A DNA stretch of 64,000 nucleotides from Corynebacterium jeikeium (GCF_000738175.1 NZ_JFCH01000023.1:11312-75311), one strand, 5' to 3'; counted from the stretch's first letter, positions 8,198 through 17,860 are shown. Translations and numbers: made by a program. The notes: generated from the letters alone by a model not told the origin.

Positions 8198-9457
8198 ATG
8201 CGCGTCGCTATGATCTCCATGCACACCTCACCTCTCGAGCAACCCGGCACGGGGGATGCCGGCGGGATGAACGTATACGTGAAAAACATTGCTGAGCAGC
8301 TGGAACGTAAGGGCGTCACGGTCGATGTATTTACCCGAGCGACCCGGCCTTTACAGGGCGAGGTAGTCAACGTTCGCCCGGGGCTCAGGGTGATCAACTG
8401 CGTGGCTGGGCCGTACGAGGGGCTGTCGAAGGAGGAGCTGCCCACGCAGCTGGCGGCGTTCACGGGCTCGATCCTGGCCTTTTGTCGCGAGGAGGGGGTG
8501 AGCTACGACCTGATCCACTCGCACTATTGGCTCTCCGGGCAGGTCGGGTGGCTGCTGCGCGATTTCTGGCAGGTCCCTTGGGTGCACACGGCCCACACGC
8601 TGGCGGCGGTGAAGAACAATTCCCTGGCCGATGGTGATTCGCGCGAGCCGGAATCGCGCCGCATCTGCGAACAGCAGATCGTGGACAATGCGGATCTCCT
8701 GATCGTAAACACGGACCAGGAGGTGCAGGACCTTATTGAGGGTTATGACGCCACCACGTGCGCGATCAAGGTCGTCCCACCGGGGGCAGACGTGGATCGC
8801 TTCACGCCTGGATCGGATCGTGCGACCGAGCGTTCACGCCGCGAACTGGGCATTCCCTTCCGGACGAAGGTCATTGGTTTCGTCGGCCGGTTGCAGCGAT
8901 TGAAGGGGCCGCAGGTGCTGCTGCGAGCAGTGGCGGAGCTTTTGGACCGGCACCCTCAGCAGCAGCTGGCCGTGGTGATCTGCGGTGGGTCCTCCGGGGC
9001 GGGCGGCAAGGAGTTGGAGCGGCTACAGCTGCTGGCCGAGGAGCTGGGGATTAGCCGTTGCGTGCGCTTCTTGGCTCCGCGCCCGCCCGAGGAGCTGGTG
9101 GGCGTGTATCGGGCGGCGGACATCGTGGCCGTGCCCAGTTACAACGAGTCCTTTGGGTTAGTGGCGCTGGAGGCGCAGGCGTGTGGCACGCCTGTCGTGG
9201 CTACGCGCACCGGCGGCCTGCCGATCGCGGTGGAGGATGAGAAATCCGGCCTGCTGGTGGACGGCCACGATGCGGGCGACTGGGCCGATGCGCTGGGCAA
9301 GCTGGTGTTGGACGACGATTTGCGCATTGCAATGGGGGAGTATGCCCCCAGCCACGCCGCTAAGTTCTCCTGGGAGGCATCCGCGGAAGCGCTGCACAAG
9401 CTGTACGAAGAGCTGCCGCCCGCCGGCCACCGTGGGGAGCGCCAGCCTGCCGGGTAG
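8198..9457 (+). CDS. mshA: D-inositol-3-phosphate glycosyltransferase MshA
   Basis: 419 aa GT-B (GT4) enzyme that joins UDP-GlcNAc to 1L-myo-inositol 1-phosphate, the first step of mycothiol synthesis. Signatures: an N-terminal GGMNVYVKN loop (about 24-32), [18 protein letters not shown], and the nucleotide-sugar site [20 protein letters not shown] with the EX7E pair (around 315-335). The start chosen begins [13 protein letters not shown], matching the usual N-terminus of the family. It is followed by the YbjN-like gene and gpmA, the same order as in mycobacteria. Confidence 0.93.
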   Translation: MRVAMISMHTSPLEQPGTGDAGGMNVYVKNIAEQLERKGVTVDVFTRATRPLQGEVVNVRPGLRVINCVAGPYEGLSKEELPTQLAAFTGSILAFCREEGVSYDLIHSHYWLSGQVGWLLRDFWQVPWVHTAHTLAAVKNNSLADGDSREPESRRICEQQIVDNADLLIVNTDQEVQDLIEGYDATTCAIKVVPPGADVDRFTPGSDRATERSRRELGIPFRTKVIGFVGRLQRLKGPQVLLRAVAELLDRHPQQQLAVVICGGSSGAGGKELERLQLLAEELGISRCVRFLAPRPPEELVGVYRAADIVAVPSYNESFGLVALEAQACGTPVVATRTGGLPIAVEDEKSGLLVDGHDAGDWADALGKLVLDDDLRIAMGEYAPSHAAKFSWEASAEALHKLYEELPPAGHRGERQPAG

Positions 9458-9502
9458 AACCGGGGAAAATCCAAGGTGACTGCGCCGCGGCAGGCGGAAA
9501 TG

Positions 9503-9508
9503 TAGTTT
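9503..9508 (+). promoter_or_regulatory. -10 element of the YbjN-like gene (leaderless)
   Basis: TAGTTT, seven bases before the ATG at 9516. Confidence 0.5.
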
Positions 9509-9515
9509 GGGGCTT

Positions 9516-10172
9516 ATGGATCGCACACGGATTTGTGAACTTCTGGACGAAGCGGAAGTCGAGTACACCCTCCCCGAGGGGCCGGCCGGGCAAGACGGCA
9601 ACGTCGTAGTCGTGCTGCCGGGCGAGAAGCGCCTGAAGACAAACTGCATCTTCATTCCGCAGGACGGCATGTTCCGCGTGGAGGCTTTTGTCTGCCGCGC
9701 GGTGGAGGAAGGTCAGGAGGAGGTCTACAAGCTGCTGCTGCACGCCAACCGCCGCAGCTTTGGAGTGCACTACACGCTGGACCGGAACAACGACATCTAC
9801 CTGGTGGGCCAGTTCTCGGATAACACCAGCAGCGAGGACATTCAGCGGATCCTGGGGCAGGTTCTGGAGCGGGCGGATGCGGACTTCAACCGCATCCTGG
9901 AGCGTGGCTTTGCTTCCTCCATCCGCCACGAGTGGGCATGGCGCCTGTCCCGTGGCGAACCTACCGTGAACCTCGCGGCCTTCGCACACCTCAAGCCCTC
10001 CGAGCAGGAGGTCCAGCTGCTGGCGCCGCCACCGGGTTCCAAGTTGGCGTCCGAAGCAAAGAGCCCGAGCACCCCCGACCTAGACGGCACCAGCGACGGT
10101 ACGGAGCACGGTCGTGCTGACGGCAGTGACCAAGGCGAAGCGGAAGAAACAAAAGCAGACCCGGAAGAATAA
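9516..10172 (+). CDS. YbjN domain protein
   Basis: 218 aa. Residues 1-150 match the YbjN/type III secretion chaperone-like fold: helix, then strands ([19 protein letters not shown]), then [19 protein letters not shown] and a helical bundle. The last 60 residues are acidic, Ser/Thr/Asp-rich and probably disordered. Function unknown; the mycobacterial orthologue also sits between mshA and gpmA. The ATG is fixed by the leaderless -10 just upstream. Confidence 0.75.
   Translation: MDRTRICELLDEAEVEYTLPEGPAGQDGNVVVVLPGEKRLKTNCIFIPQDGMFRVEAFVCRAVEEGQEEVYKLLLHANRRSFGVHYTLDRNNDIYLVGQFSDNTSSEDIQRILGQVLERADADFNRILERGFASSIRHEWAWRLSRGEPTVNLAAFAHLKPSEQEVQLLAPPPGSKLASEAKSPSTPDLDGTSDGTEHGRADGSDQGEAEETKADPEE
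10046..10063 (-). repeat. T-tract/GACGCC motif 4
   Basis: CTCTTTGCTTCGGACGCC, in the C-terminal coding part of the YbjN-like gene. Confidence 0.4.
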
Positions 10173-10223
10173 ACGGAATAGGCGGTACCGCCAAATCCAG
10201 GGGCGCGCGGGCGCACATCATGG

Positions 10224-10229
10224 CAGAAT
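10224..10229 (+). promoter_or_regulatory. Probable -10 element of gpmA (leaderless)
   Basis: CAGAAT, seven bases before the ATG at 10237; a weaker fit to TANNNT than at other genes. GGGAG lies too close to the ATG to be a good ribosome binding site. Confidence 0.35.
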
Positions 10230-10236
10230 TGGGAGT

Positions 10237-11001
10237 ATGAGCGAGCAAAACAACTCCCACGGAAATCTGATCCTGCTGCGTCACGGCCAGAGTGAATGGA
10301 ACGCCTCCAACCAGTTCACCGGCTGGGTAGACGTGCGACTGACCGACAAGGGCCGCGAGGAGGCAGTTCGCGGCGGCGAGATGATCAAGGAAGCTGGCCT
10401 GGAGCCGACCATCCTGTACACCTCCCTGCTGCGCCGCGCCATCACCACCGCCAACATCGCCCTCGACGCGGCGGATCGCCACTGGATCCCCGTCGTACGC
10501 GACTGGCGCCTGAACGAGCGCCACTACGGCGCGCTGCAGGGGCTGAACAAGGCAGAGACCAAGGACAAGTACGGTGAAGAGCAGTTCATGGCTTGGCGCC
10601 GTTCCTACGACACCCCGCCGCCGGCCATCGACGCTGACAACGAGTACGCCCAGACCAACGACCCGCGCTACGCTGACCTGCCCGAGATTCCGGCCACCGA
10701 GTGCCTGCTGGACGTCGTCAAGCGCTTCATCCCGTACTACGAGGAAGAGATCGAGCCGCGTGTGAAGAACGGCGAGACCGTCCTGGTTGCCGCGCACGGC
10801 AACTCCCTGCGTGCGCTGGTTAAGCACCTGGACCAGATCTCCGACGAGGACATCGCGGGTCTGAACATCCCGACCGGCATCCCGCTGGTCTACCGCATCG
10901 ACGCGGATGGCAAGGTTCTGAACCCGGGTGGCGACTACCTGGATCCGGAGGCAGCTGCCGCTGGTGCCGCAGCCGTCGCCGCACAGGGCCAGGCTAAGTA
11001 A
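10237..11001 (+). CDS. gpmA: 2,3-bisphosphoglycerate-dependent phosphoglycerate mutase
   Basis: 254 aa, the normal length for the family. It interconverts 3- and 2-phosphoglycerate. The phosphohistidine loop [18 protein letters not shown] (starting about residue 12), [14 protein letters not shown] (substrate site), and the second catalytic histidine in [14 protein letters not shown] are all visible. The C-terminus ends in an Ala-rich tail. It stands just before senX3 with a tandem duplication between them. Confidence 0.95.
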   Translation: MSEQNNSHGNLILLRHGQSEWNASNQFTGWVDVRLTDKGREEAVRGGEMIKEAGLEPTILYTSLLRRAITTANIALDAADRHWIPVVRDWRLNERHYGALQGLNKAETKDKYGEEQFMAWRRSYDTPPPAIDADNEYAQTNDPRYADLPEIPATECLLDVVKRFIPYYEEEIEPRVKNGETVLVAAHGNSLRALVKHLDQISDEDIAGLNIPTGIPLVYRIDADGKVLNPGGDYLDPEAAAAGAAAVAAQGQAK

Positions 11002-11018
11002 GAGCCGGGCTAAGTTAT

Positions 11019-11046
11019 AGCCTTGGGATTTTAAGCCTTGGGATTT
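11019..11046 (+). repeat. 15-bp tandem duplication at the senX3 start
   Basis: AGCCTTGGGATTT occurs at 11019-11031 and 11034-11046, period 15 bp. The second copy supplies the apparent senX3 TTG codon; the first supplies an in-frame TTG that runs only three codons (TTG GGA TTT) to TAA. Confidence 0.6.
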
Positions 11047-12363
11047 CTAACCTCAGGGGTTGCCCTTGGGCTGCTCTTTGGGCTGATCGTCGGCGTGTGC
11101 CTGGGCGCGCTCGGCATGTGGGGATACCGCAAGCGAGTGAAGGCTCAGCGCAACACCCACACCCAAAGGGAGCTCGAGGGCAATCGTGTTTCCACGGTGG
11201 CGCAGGTTCTGCACTTCGCCATCCAGTCCTCGCCCGATGCGGTGGCGGTAGTGGACCGCAAACGCAACGTTGTACTCTCCAACCCACGCGCCCACGAATT
11301 GGGTTTGGTGCATGAGCGGAACCTGAACGCCGAAGCGTGGAAAATGGTGGAGCGGGTCTTCGCAGACCAGGAGCCACGCGAGCTGAACTTCCTGCCCCCA
11401 CCGCGCCGCAGCAACCGACCCGTCATTGCCGTGGCCGGGCAGGTTCAGCTGCTTTCCCTCGTGGATGACCGCTTTGCGGTGGTGTACGCCACCGACGATT
11501 CCGAAACCGTGCGCATGGAATCCGCCCGCCGCGACTTCGTGGCCAACGTCTCCCACGAGCTCAAAACACCGGTGGGAGCGATCTCGCTGCTGGTGGAGAC
11601 CCTCATGTCGGTGCGCGATGACGAAGAGGCCGTGGAGTATTTCGGCTCGAAGCTGATCGTCGAAGTGCGTCGCATGAACCAGATGATTACAGAGCTGATC
11701 AGCCTGTCGAAGCTGCAGGGTGCGGAATCGCTGCCGGACCTGGAGGTCTTGAGCATCGACAAGGTCATCGAGGACGCGATTGATCGCTGCCGCCTGGCGG
11801 CCGAAGCGCGCAACATCGACCTGGTTAAGGACGGGCGCTCTGGGGCGATGGTGAAGGGCGACAAGGGGCTGCTGGTTACCAGCGTGTCCAACCTGCTAAC
11901 CAACGCCATCAACTATTCACCGGAGGGCTCGCCCGTTTCCATTTCCCGCGAAGCACAGGGCGATACCGTGACCATCCGCGTGACGGACCGGGGCATCGGC
12001 ATTTCCCAGGACGACCAAAAGCGCGTGTTCGAGAGGTTCTTCCGAGTGGACAAGGCGCGCTCGCGCGACACGGGCGGTACGGGTCTGGGGTTGGCCATCG
12101 TGAAGCACGTGATGGCCAACCACGGTGGCAGTGTTTCCCTGTGGTCCCGGCTGGGGACAGGCTCCACCTTTACTTTGGAGCTCCCACGCTTCCAGGAGGG
12201 TAAGACCAAGGAGCTGCCGAGCGGAGAGATTCCGGTCATTCCGGACGCGCGGCGCCTGGACGACGCGGAACACAAGAGCGCATTAGGCACAGACGTAGCG
12301 GGCACGGACGTTACGGGCGCAGATAAAGAGGACACAGATCCGGACGCAGAGGACAAAGAATGA
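11038..12363 (+). CDS. senX3: Sensor histidine kinase SenX3
   Basis: 441 aa if the TTG start is right. One membrane stretch (about 8-29) is followed by a PAS-like region (50-160), a HisKA domain with the phospho-accepting His173 in FVANVSHELKTP, and a HATPase domain with N box (LLTNAINYSPEG), G1 (DRGIGIS), F (FERFFRVD) and G2 (GGTGLGLAIVKHV). The tail after 390 is acidic. SenX3 phosphorylates RegX3 and responds to phosphate in mycobacteria. The start lies inside a duplicated sequence and lacks a clear ribosome site, so the N-terminus is uncertain. Confidence 0.88.
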   Translation: MGFLTSGVALGLLFGLIVGVCLGALGMWGYRKRVKAQRNTHTQRELEGNRVSTVAQVLHFAIQSSPDAVAVVDRKRNVVLSNPRAHELGLVHERNLNAEAWKMVERVFADQEPRELNFLPPPRRSNRPVIAVAGQVQLLSLVDDRFAVVYATDDSETVRMESARRDFVANVSHELKTPVGAISLLVETLMSVRDDEEAVEYFGSKLIVEVRRMNQMITELISLSKLQGAESLPDLEVLSIDKVIEDAIDRCRLAAEARNIDLVKDGRSGAMVKGDKGLLVTSVSNLLTNAINYSPEGSPVSISREAQGDTVTIRVTDRGIGISQDDQKRVFERFFRVDKARSRDTGGTGLGLAIVKHVMANHGGSVSLWSRLGTGSTFTLELPRFQEGKTKELPSGEIPVIPDARRLDDAEHKSALGTDVAGTDVTGADKEDTDPDAEDKE

Positions 12364-12506
12364 CCTCCGGGTTATGTTTTGGTGATCCCCCAGTGAACAG
12401 GGTGTCTTGAGGGTTGCTACTCCCTAAAGCTTGTGGGCACGTTACGATAGTTGCGGATAGTTTCTGTAGCTTTAAAAATTTTTCTTTGAAAGGTTATTGA
12501 GCGGCT
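12364..12506 (+). promoter_or_regulatory. senX3-regX3 intergenic leader
   Basis: 143 nt, longer than expected for a tight kinase-regulator operon. It contains AGGGTTGCTACTCCCT (a short hairpin), candidate -10 hexamers TACGAT and TAGTTT near 12443-12465, an A/T run, and GAAAGG as the regX3 ribosome site. regX3 may thus have its own promoter. Confidence 0.4.
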
Positions 12507-13199
12507 GTGACGAGCGTTTTGATTGTCGAAGACGAAGAGTCTTTGGCGGAACCTCTTGCGTTTCTGCTGAAAAAGGAAGGTTTCGAGGTCTTTATGGCTC
12601 CGGACGGTCCCACTGCGCTGGATACCTTCGCTGCGGAAAACATCGACATCATTCTGTTGGACCTGATGCTGCCCGGCATGTCCGGCACCGAGGTGTGCCG
12701 CCAGCTGCGCCAAACCTCCAGCGTGCCGGTGATTATGGTGACGGCTCGCGACAGTGAGATCGATAAGGTCGTGGGCCTCGAGCTCGGCGCCGACGATTAC
12801 GTGACCAAGCCCTACTTCGCCCGCGAGCTGATCGCCCGCATCCGCGCCGTTCTGCGCCGCGGCGGTGAGGTGGAGGTCGAGGCTCCCGCCGACGACGGCC
12901 TGGTGCTGCAGGAGGATCGCGTGATGATGGACGTGGAGCGCCACATCGTCACCGTCGACGGGCAGAAGGTTCCTATGCCGCTCAAGGAATTCGATCTGCT
13001 TGAGTACCTCATGCGTAACAGCGGCCGCGTGTTGACCCGTGGCCAGCTGATCGACCGCGTGTGGGGCGCCGATTACGTCGGCGATACCAAGACCCTGGAC
13101 GTGCACATCAAGCGCCTGCGCTCCAAGATCGAGCGCAACCCCTCCCGCCCGGAGATCTTGGTGACCGTCCGCGGCCTGGGCTACAAGTTCGAGGCCTAA
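12507..13199 (+). CDS. regX3: Response regulator RegX3
   Basis: 230 aa OmpR/PhoB-type regulator, GTG start. Receiver domain 1-115 with acidic pocket (EDE at 8-10), phospho-acceptor Asp52 in LLDLMLPG, Thr in MVTARD and Lys in VTKPYF. Winged-helix DNA-binding domain from about 130 (VPMPLKEFDLLEYLM through DVHIKRLRSKIE). It would control phosphate-starvation genes; here the partner kinase is the gene just upstream. Confidence 0.93.
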   Translation: MTSVLIVEDEESLAEPLAFLLKKEGFEVFMAPDGPTALDTFAAENIDIILLDLMLPGMSGTEVCRQLRQTSSVPVIMVTARDSEIDKVVGLELGADDYVTKPYFARELIARIRAVLRRGGEVEVEAPADDGLVLQEDRVMMDVERHIVTVDGQKVPMPLKEFDLLEYLMRNSGRVLTRGQLIDRVWGADYVGDTKTLDVHIKRLRSKIERNPSRPEILVTVRGLGYKFEA

Positions 13200-13205
13200 C
13201 TCCGC

Positions 13206-14171
13206 CTAAATCCCGCGCCGCCGTGCTTCGGCCGTCGCCGGGTGGATCGACAGCAACGGAAACCCGCTGGGGGAGACCTTAGCCAGCTTTTCCCGTTCTT
13301 CACAGTTCGCGGCCAGCACCTCGTAGGCCTCTTCGCCGATCAGTTCCGTCAGCTCTTCGCGGCCGGTGCGCCACAATGCTTCGCCACCTGCGTGGCAGTT
13401 CGGGTCCGAGGAACAGTACCAGTCAAAGTCCTCACCGCCGTCGCCCCATCCGCGGCGGTTGTATTCGGTGACGGTCGTCCGCAGCATCTCCACCCCGTCG
13501 GGGCGGGTTTCCCAGTCCTCAAGTCGCCGCAGCGGCACCTGCCAGCACACTTCGGGCTTCGCCGCGGTCAGCTCGACGTCGTTGCGCAGCGCCCAGGCGT
13601 GCAGTGCGCACCCGCGGCCCGCGGGGAATCCCTCCCGGTTGGCGAAGATGCACGCCCCGTTGGTGGTCACGGTCTTCAGGGCGGGTTCCATCTCGCCCTC
13701 GTCGTTTTCTAGCTCGTCCCATTCGAGCCACGGTTCGATGTCGTCGCCGCTTTTTTCTTGTGGACGCCCCTTCGCCTCCCATTCATCCATCTCCGCGGGG
13801 CGGTTCTGCCACTCTTCCGCCGTGAGCTTCTCCGCGACATTCCGCAGGGTCGCGCGGTCGTCTTCGTCGGTGAGAAATGCACCGTGGGTGCAACAGCCGA
13901 CGTCCGGATTCTCGGCGTCAATACCTAAACAGGCTTCCGTGCCGAACCGGCAACGGTACGTGGACAGCAACCACGTGAGATCCACCTGGATGATGTGTTC
14001 GGAATCGGCGGGGTCGATGAACTCCAGCCATTCGCGGGCGTGGTCAGCGGGCATTTCGTGACCGGCGCGGATGGATAGGTCAGCGGGTGTGCCCTCCGGA
14101 TAGCCGGTGGCTAGCTCGTTGTTTGAGGTTCCCGATTCGATCTCCGCAGACGTTTCATTCACGCGTTCCAC
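13206..14171 (-). CDS. Conserved Cys-rich actinobacterial protein (Rv0495c-like)
   Basis: 321 aa, GTG start. The cysteines cluster: CRFGTEAC and VGCCTHG (about 74-94), [22 protein letters not shown] and WYCSSDPNC. This CxxxCC-like spacing suggests bound zinc or an iron-sulfur cluster, but no function is known. The position beside ppx matches that of Rv0495c in M. tuberculosis. It is convergent with regX3 (6 nt between stops) and divergent from ppx with 24 nt between starts. Confidence 0.7.
   Translation of the reverse strand: MERVNETSAEIESGTSNNELATGYPEGTPADLSIRAGHEMPADHAREWLEFIDPADSEHIIQVDLTWLLSTYRCRFGTEACLGIDAENPDVGCCTHGAFLTDEDDRATLRNVAEKLTAEEWQNRPAEMDEWEAKGRPQEKSGDDIEPWLEWDELENDEGEMEPALKTVTTNGACIFANREGFPAGRGCALHAWALRNDVELTAAKPEVCWQVPLRRLEDWETRPDGVEMLRTTVTEYNRRGWGDGGEDFDWYCSSDPNCHAGGEALWRTGREELTELIGEEAYEVLAANCEEREKLAKVSPSGFPLLSIHPATAEARRRGI
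13751..13769 (+). repeat. T-tract/GACGCC motif 5
   Basis: TTTTTTCTTGTGGACGCCC, inside the Cys-rich gene on its non-coding strand; it encodes a charged loop ([11 protein letters not shown]). Confidence 0.55.
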
Positions 14172-14182
14172 CGTAGACCCAT

Positions 14183-14188
14183 TAGGCT
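14183..14188 (+). promoter_or_regulatory. -10 element of ppx (leaderless)
   Basis: TAGGCT, seven bases before the GTG at 14196. A weaker TAATGG on the minus strand (14179-14184) would serve the divergent gene and overlaps it. Confidence 0.5.
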
Positions 14189-14195
14189 GGGGTGC

Positions 14196-15131
14196 GTGCG
14201 ATTAGGTGTGCTTGACGTAGGAAGCAATACGGTTCATCTGGTGGTCGTCGATGCACAGCGCGGCGGACCGCCGACTCCAATGAGCAATTGGAAGACTCCC
14301 ATGCGCTTGGTGGAATACCTAGATAAGAAGGGTGCCATCAACGAAAAGGGACAGGAGAAGTTGCTCAATGGGGTGGCTCTGGCCAAGGAGATGTCGGAGC
14401 AGTTCCGCTGCGAAGGCATGCTGCCTTTTGCTACCTCCGCGATCCGCTCGGCTGAGAATTCCGAGGAAGTGCTGGACAGGGTAGAGAAGGAAACCGGCGT
14501 GCGCCTGCGGATTCTGTCGGGGGACGAGGAAGCGCGACTGACGTTCCTGGCGGTAAGGCGCTGGTACGGCTGGTCCGCTGGGCGCATCTGTGACCTGGAT
14601 ATTGGCGGCGGCTCCCTGGAGATGTCTATTGGCATGGACGAGGATCCGGATGTCGCCTGCAGCGTGAACCTGGGTGCGGGGCGCTTGACCCGCGAATGGT
14701 TCGATACCGACCCGCCATCTAAAAAGAAGGTCGCGGAGCTGGGGGAGTTCATCGACGAAGAGTTGAATGATCCGGTGGAAAAGCTGCTGGATTCCGGCGA
14801 CATTGACTTGGCGGTGGGCACTTCTAAGACCTTTAGGATGCTGGCGCGGCTGACGGGTGCGGCGCCTTCTTCCGCTGGCCCGCGGGTAAAGCGCACCTTG
14901 ACCCAGGCCGGCCTGCGACAGCTGATCGCCTTTATTTCCCGCATGACTGCCGCCGATCGGGCGGAGTTGGAGGGGGTGAGTGCGGAGCGTTCGCACCAGG
15001 TCGTTGCCGGCGCGCTGGTGGCCGAGGCGGCGATGCGCAAGCTGGATATTGAGGTTTTGCACATGTGCCCGTGGGCGCTGCGCGAGGGCGTGATCTTCCG
15101 CCAGCTCGACCATAATCCGGATTTGACGTAA
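14196..15131 (+). CDS. ppx: Ppx/GppA exopolyphosphatase family protein
   Basis: 311 aa, GTG start. The sugar-kinase/actin-like fold is marked by the phosphate-1 loop [16 protein letters not shown] (5-20), the [10 protein letters not shown] segment, phosphate-2 [12 protein letters not shown] (about 133-144) and GTSKTFR. Short Ppx/GppA proteins lacking the C-terminal HD domain occur in mycobacteria as Ppx1, which degrades short-chain polyphosphate. Proximity to senX3-regX3 fits a link to phosphate metabolism. Confidence 0.85.
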   Translation: MRLGVLDVGSNTVHLVVVDAQRGGPPTPMSNWKTPMRLVEYLDKKGAINEKGQEKLLNGVALAKEMSEQFRCEGMLPFATSAIRSAENSEEVLDRVEKETGVRLRILSGDEEARLTFLAVRRWYGWSAGRICDLDIGGGSLEMSIGMDEDPDVACSVNLGAGRLTREWFDTDPPSKKKVAELGEFIDEELNDPVEKLLDSGDIDLAVGTSKTFRMLARLTGAAPSSAGPRVKRTLTQAGLRQLIAFISRMTAADRAELEGVSAERSHQVVAGALVAEAAMRKLDIEVLHMCPWALREGVIFRQLDHNPDLT

Positions 15132-15256
15132 GTAACGCCAGTTGCTTCTGCCTATATGTAGGCGAGTAAAGTAGTGTGTTTGAAGACATATGTTTAAAGT
15201 GACGCTTGAGGGCAGTTGAGACTGCGTTGCAAGTGATCAAGTGATGGGATCAATGG

Positions 15257-16336
15257 ATGAGTGAGAAGCTGACAGTCGCCGAACTTCTCGCCCGCAACGG
15301 GCGCGAAGCAGGTCCTGCTGACACTGGCCGGCGTCGACGCCGTCACCGCAACTTGGAGAAGGGCGGCGTTTCCGTTGCCGAGCTGACGGGTTCCATTCCA
15401 GTAGTTCAGACCGAGGACGACACAGCTTCGGATGAGTCCGCGGTCAAGGCTACAGATAAGGCCGCTCCGAAGGCTGCCGCCAAGGACACTGTGGCGACAC
15501 AGCCCGAGAAGCAGGAGAAGAAGGAGAAGAAGCTCCAGCCGGATCAGCGTTCCGTAAGCCGCACCCCGGAGCGCCCGGAGGAACAGACCGGCCAGCTTGC
15601 TACTGCCAAGGATGTCGAGGACTCCAAGGATGTTAAGGACGTCAAGGGTGCTGACGCTGAAAAGCCGACCTTCGGCGAGGTCGCGCGCGGCAAGGTGGTT
15701 GAAAAGCCGGAAGCCAAGAAGGAGCCGTCGGTAAAGCCAGAGGCTGAGAAGGCTGAGGCCAAGAAGGCCGAGAAGGTTGAGGCCAAGAAGGCAACCAAGG
15801 AAGTCAAGCCGATAAAGCCTGCCGAAAAGCCTGGCAAGGCTGAAAAGGCAGCCAAGCCTGGCAGCGCTGAGAAGCCAGGCAAGGCCGGGGTCGCCGCGGC
15901 AGCGGCAGCGGGCGGAGCCGGGGCAGCTGGCGCCGCTGGGGTTGCTAAGTCGACTGAGGCGGACGCTGCTGACAAGGTGGGCGTCAAGTCGCGGTCGCAG
16001 GCTACCAGTGACGAACAGGCACAGTTCGCGCAGCTCGAGGAATCCCTCGAGGACGGCGAAGTTGTCGAGTACGAAGACGACACGATCTCCTGGCCGATGA
16101 TGATCCTGCAGGCAATCCTGGCGATTGCCGTGGGTGTGGGCGTGTTCTTCGGCTTCAGTTTGATCTGGGCCAAGGCTCCGGCGGTTCTGGCGCTGGTGCT
16201 GGCCATTGCCGTGACGCTGCTGTTGGTTGGACTGGTGCACGCGCTGCTGCGCCACCGCGACAAGCTGCTGATGATCCTTGCCGCCATTGTTGGTTTGGTA
16301 CTGACGATCGGGCCGCGACTAGTCCAGGGGCTGTAA
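15257..16336 (+). CDS. Lys/Ala/Glu-rich membrane protein (Rv0497-like)
   Basis: 359 aa. A conserved N-terminus (KLTVAELLARNG; basic RRRRRHR; SVAELTGSIPVV) is followed by a long low-complexity region (about 55-240) of Lys, Ala, Glu and Pro repeats such as AEKAEAKKAEKVEAKKA. The C-terminus has an acidic segment and three hydrophobic helices (about 277-355). The architecture and position match the conserved mycobacterial protein next to ppx1. Likely cytoplasmic tail plus membrane anchor; function unknown. The repeat region could expand or contract between strains. Confidence 0.7.
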   Translation: MSEKLTVAELLARNGREAGPADTGRRRRRHRNLEKGGVSVAELTGSIPVVQTEDDTASDESAVKATDKAAPKAAAKDTVATQPEKQEKKEKKLQPDQRSVSRTPERPEEQTGQLATAKDVEDSKDVKDVKGADAEKPTFGEVARGKVVEKPEAKKEPSVKPEAEKAEAKKAEKVEAKKATKEVKPIKPAEKPGKAEKAAKPGSAEKPGKAGVAAAAAAGGAGAAGAAGVAKSTEADAADKVGVKSRSQATSDEQAQFAQLEESLEDGEVVEYEDDTISWPMMILQAILAIAVGVGVFFGFSLIWAKAPAVLALVLAIAVTLLLVGLVHALLRHRDKLLMILAAIVGLVLTIGPRLVQGL

Positions 16337-16356
16337 AAGCCTCCTAAGACGTGGAC

Positions 16357-16387
16357 GGGCGCTGGTTGGCGAGCCAGCGCCCTTTTG
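16357..16387 (+). terminator. Terminator after the Rv0497-like gene
   Basis: GGGCGCTGG (16357-16365) and CCAGCGCCC (16374-16382) form a 9-bp stem followed by TTTT. Its 3' arm overlaps a second inverted repeat. Confidence 0.75.
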
Positions 16388-16410
16388 GTATTTGCGGGGA
16401 ACCAAAAGGG
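16380..16410. repeat. Second hairpin overlapping the terminator
   Basis: CCCTTTTGGT (16380-16389) and ACCAAAAGGG (16401-16410) are a perfect 10-bp inverted repeat. It shares bases CCC and TTTT with the preceding terminator, so the two hairpins cannot form together. Confidence 0.55.
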
Positions 16411-16451
16411 CGGGGTAGCAGGAAGCCGCCAATCCTGGCACGCTGGTTTAT

Positions 16452-17318
16452 ATGACTCAAATTGGAATTATTGGCGGAGGAAACATCGGCGAAGCCCTGC
16501 TCGCCGGAATCGTTGCGGACACTGAGGATGCCGCAGACGCAAAGAAGATCATCGTCGCGGATCCGTCGCAGGAGCGGCTGGACGAGCTCAAGGATAAGTA
16601 CGGCATGGTTACTGCCCGCGAGGGGCGCGAGGCGGCCGAAGGTGCCGATATCCTGTTCATTTGCGTGAAGCCCAACATCGTCCCCATCGTGCTGGACGAA
16701 GTGGCCGAGGTGCTGGACAGTAACTCCCAGGACACGATCGTGGTTTCCCTGGCGGCAGGCGTGACCATCAACACCATGGAGTCCGCGCTGCCCGCGGGCA
16801 CCACCGTTGTGCGCACGATGCCGAACACCCCGATGCTGGTTGGCAAGGGTGCGATCGGTATCGCCGGTGGCCGCTTTGCCGAAGAGGATCAGCTAAAGAC
16901 GGTGCAGGACATCATGTCCAAGGTCGGCGAGGCCGTCATCGTGAAGGAAAAAGAGCTGGACGCCGTCACGGCAGTCTCTGGTTCCGGTCCGGCCTACATC
17001 TTCCTGGTTGTGGAAGCCATGATCGAGTCTGCTGTGCAGCTGGGGCTAGCCCGCCCGCTGGCGGAGAAGCTGGCTATCGCCAACGTGCAGGGCGCGGCCA
17101 CCATGATGTCCCGAAACCTCGCAGAGGGCGGGGATACGCCGTCCGTTCTGCGTACCAAGGTCACCAGCCCTGGGGGAACCACTGCGGCGGCTCTGCGCGA
17201 GCTGGAGGAGTCCGGCATCCGCGGAGCATTCTTCCGCGCCATGGAGGCATGTAAGGACCGCTCCGAGGAACTGGGTGCACCGAAGCCGGGTGCGAATGCG
17301 GCTAACGGCGATAACTAA
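16452..17318 (+). CDS. proC: Pyrroline-5-carboxylate reductase ProC
   Basis: 288 aa. It makes proline from pyrroline-5-carboxylate with NAD(P)H. The N-terminal Rossmann motif IGIIGGGNIGEALLAG (3-18), FICVKPN, RTMPNTPMLVGKG and the C-terminal signature SGSGPAYIF plus TSPGGTTAAAL are all present. No ribosome site precedes the ATG; CACGCT seven bases upstream is a poor but possible -10. Confidence 0.95.
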   Translation: MTQIGIIGGGNIGEALLAGIVADTEDAADAKKIIVADPSQERLDELKDKYGMVTAREGREAAEGADILFICVKPNIVPIVLDEVAEVLDSNSQDTIVVSLAAGVTINTMESALPAGTTVVRTMPNTPMLVGKGAIGIAGGRFAEEDQLKTVQDIMSKVGEAVIVKEKELDAVTAVSGSGPAYIFLVVEAMIESAVQLGLARPLAEKLAIANVQGAATMMSRNLAEGGDTPSVLRTKVTSPGGTTAAALRELEESGIRGAFFRAMEACKDRSEELGAPKPGANAANGDN

Positions 17319-17641
17319 GTGCGCCTGTGGGCGGTGCGTAGACGTGAGCCCCGCCCAAATGGGGTTAATTTCTTCCCCTTTCCGAGCGACCTCAGTGATC
17401 TTTTTAGACACAATGGTTTAACACAAATCACGCCTGTTCAATCCGGTCACGGCCAGTAACAGGTGTGGGCTTATGGCGCCTTGAGTTGCGTAGGCCACAA
17501 CGGGCAATCTGCCCTCAATGGTCACCCTTGTTGCACATTATTCACATATTTCACGTTATGATGGTTCGCGAGCGATCACGTGTGAAGTCCTGCAGGAGGG
17601 GAAGCCTGCAGCGCATGAGAGCGCAAAGAAAGTGATGATCT
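17319..17641 (+). promoter_or_regulatory. Intergenic region and promoter of the HTH gene
   Basis: 323 nt without a credible ORF. It has TATGAT at 17557-17562 as a likely -10 (best upstream match TTGCAC at 17531-17536, spacing 20, long), A/T-rich sequence before it, and the hairpin CTGCAGG-AGGGGAAG-CCTGCAG around 17590-17612 that could hide an AGGAGGGG. The transcript leader would be about 70 nt. Confidence 0.45.
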
Positions 17642-17842
17642 ATGGCTAACACCGAAAATGGAACATTTCTGACCGTCGCAGAGGTCGCCGATCTCATGCG
17701 CGTGTCGAAGATGACTGTTTACCGTCTCATCCACTCGGAGGAGCTGCCTGCCGTACAGGTCGGCCGCAACTTCCGCGTTCGTGGATCCGCTGTCGAGGCG
17801 TACCTCGGAGCTTCCGAGTACAATCCCGGCCAGACCGGCTAA
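17642..17842 (+). CDS. Small helix-turn-helix (excisionase/BldC-type) DNA-binding protein
   Basis: 66 aa. It is a single MerR-like winged HTH: LTVAEVADLMRVSKMTVYRLIHSEELPAVQVGRNFRVR. The same small gene lies between proC and the bS22 gene in mycobacteria (Rv0500A position). BldC-type proteins bind DNA cooperatively as head-to-tail oligomers; a role here is unproven. It has its own upstream promoter region and a strong terminator. Confidence 0.85.
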   Translation: MANTENGTFLTVAEVADLMRVSKMTVYRLIHSEELPAVQVGRNFRVRGSAVEAYLGASEYNPGQTG

Positions 17843-17860
17843 CTAGCGAGACGCAACAGT

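Noticed and set aside
17531..17546. GlxR (TGTGA-N6-TCACA) site before the HTH gene
   Set aside because: Only the right half TCACA is present.
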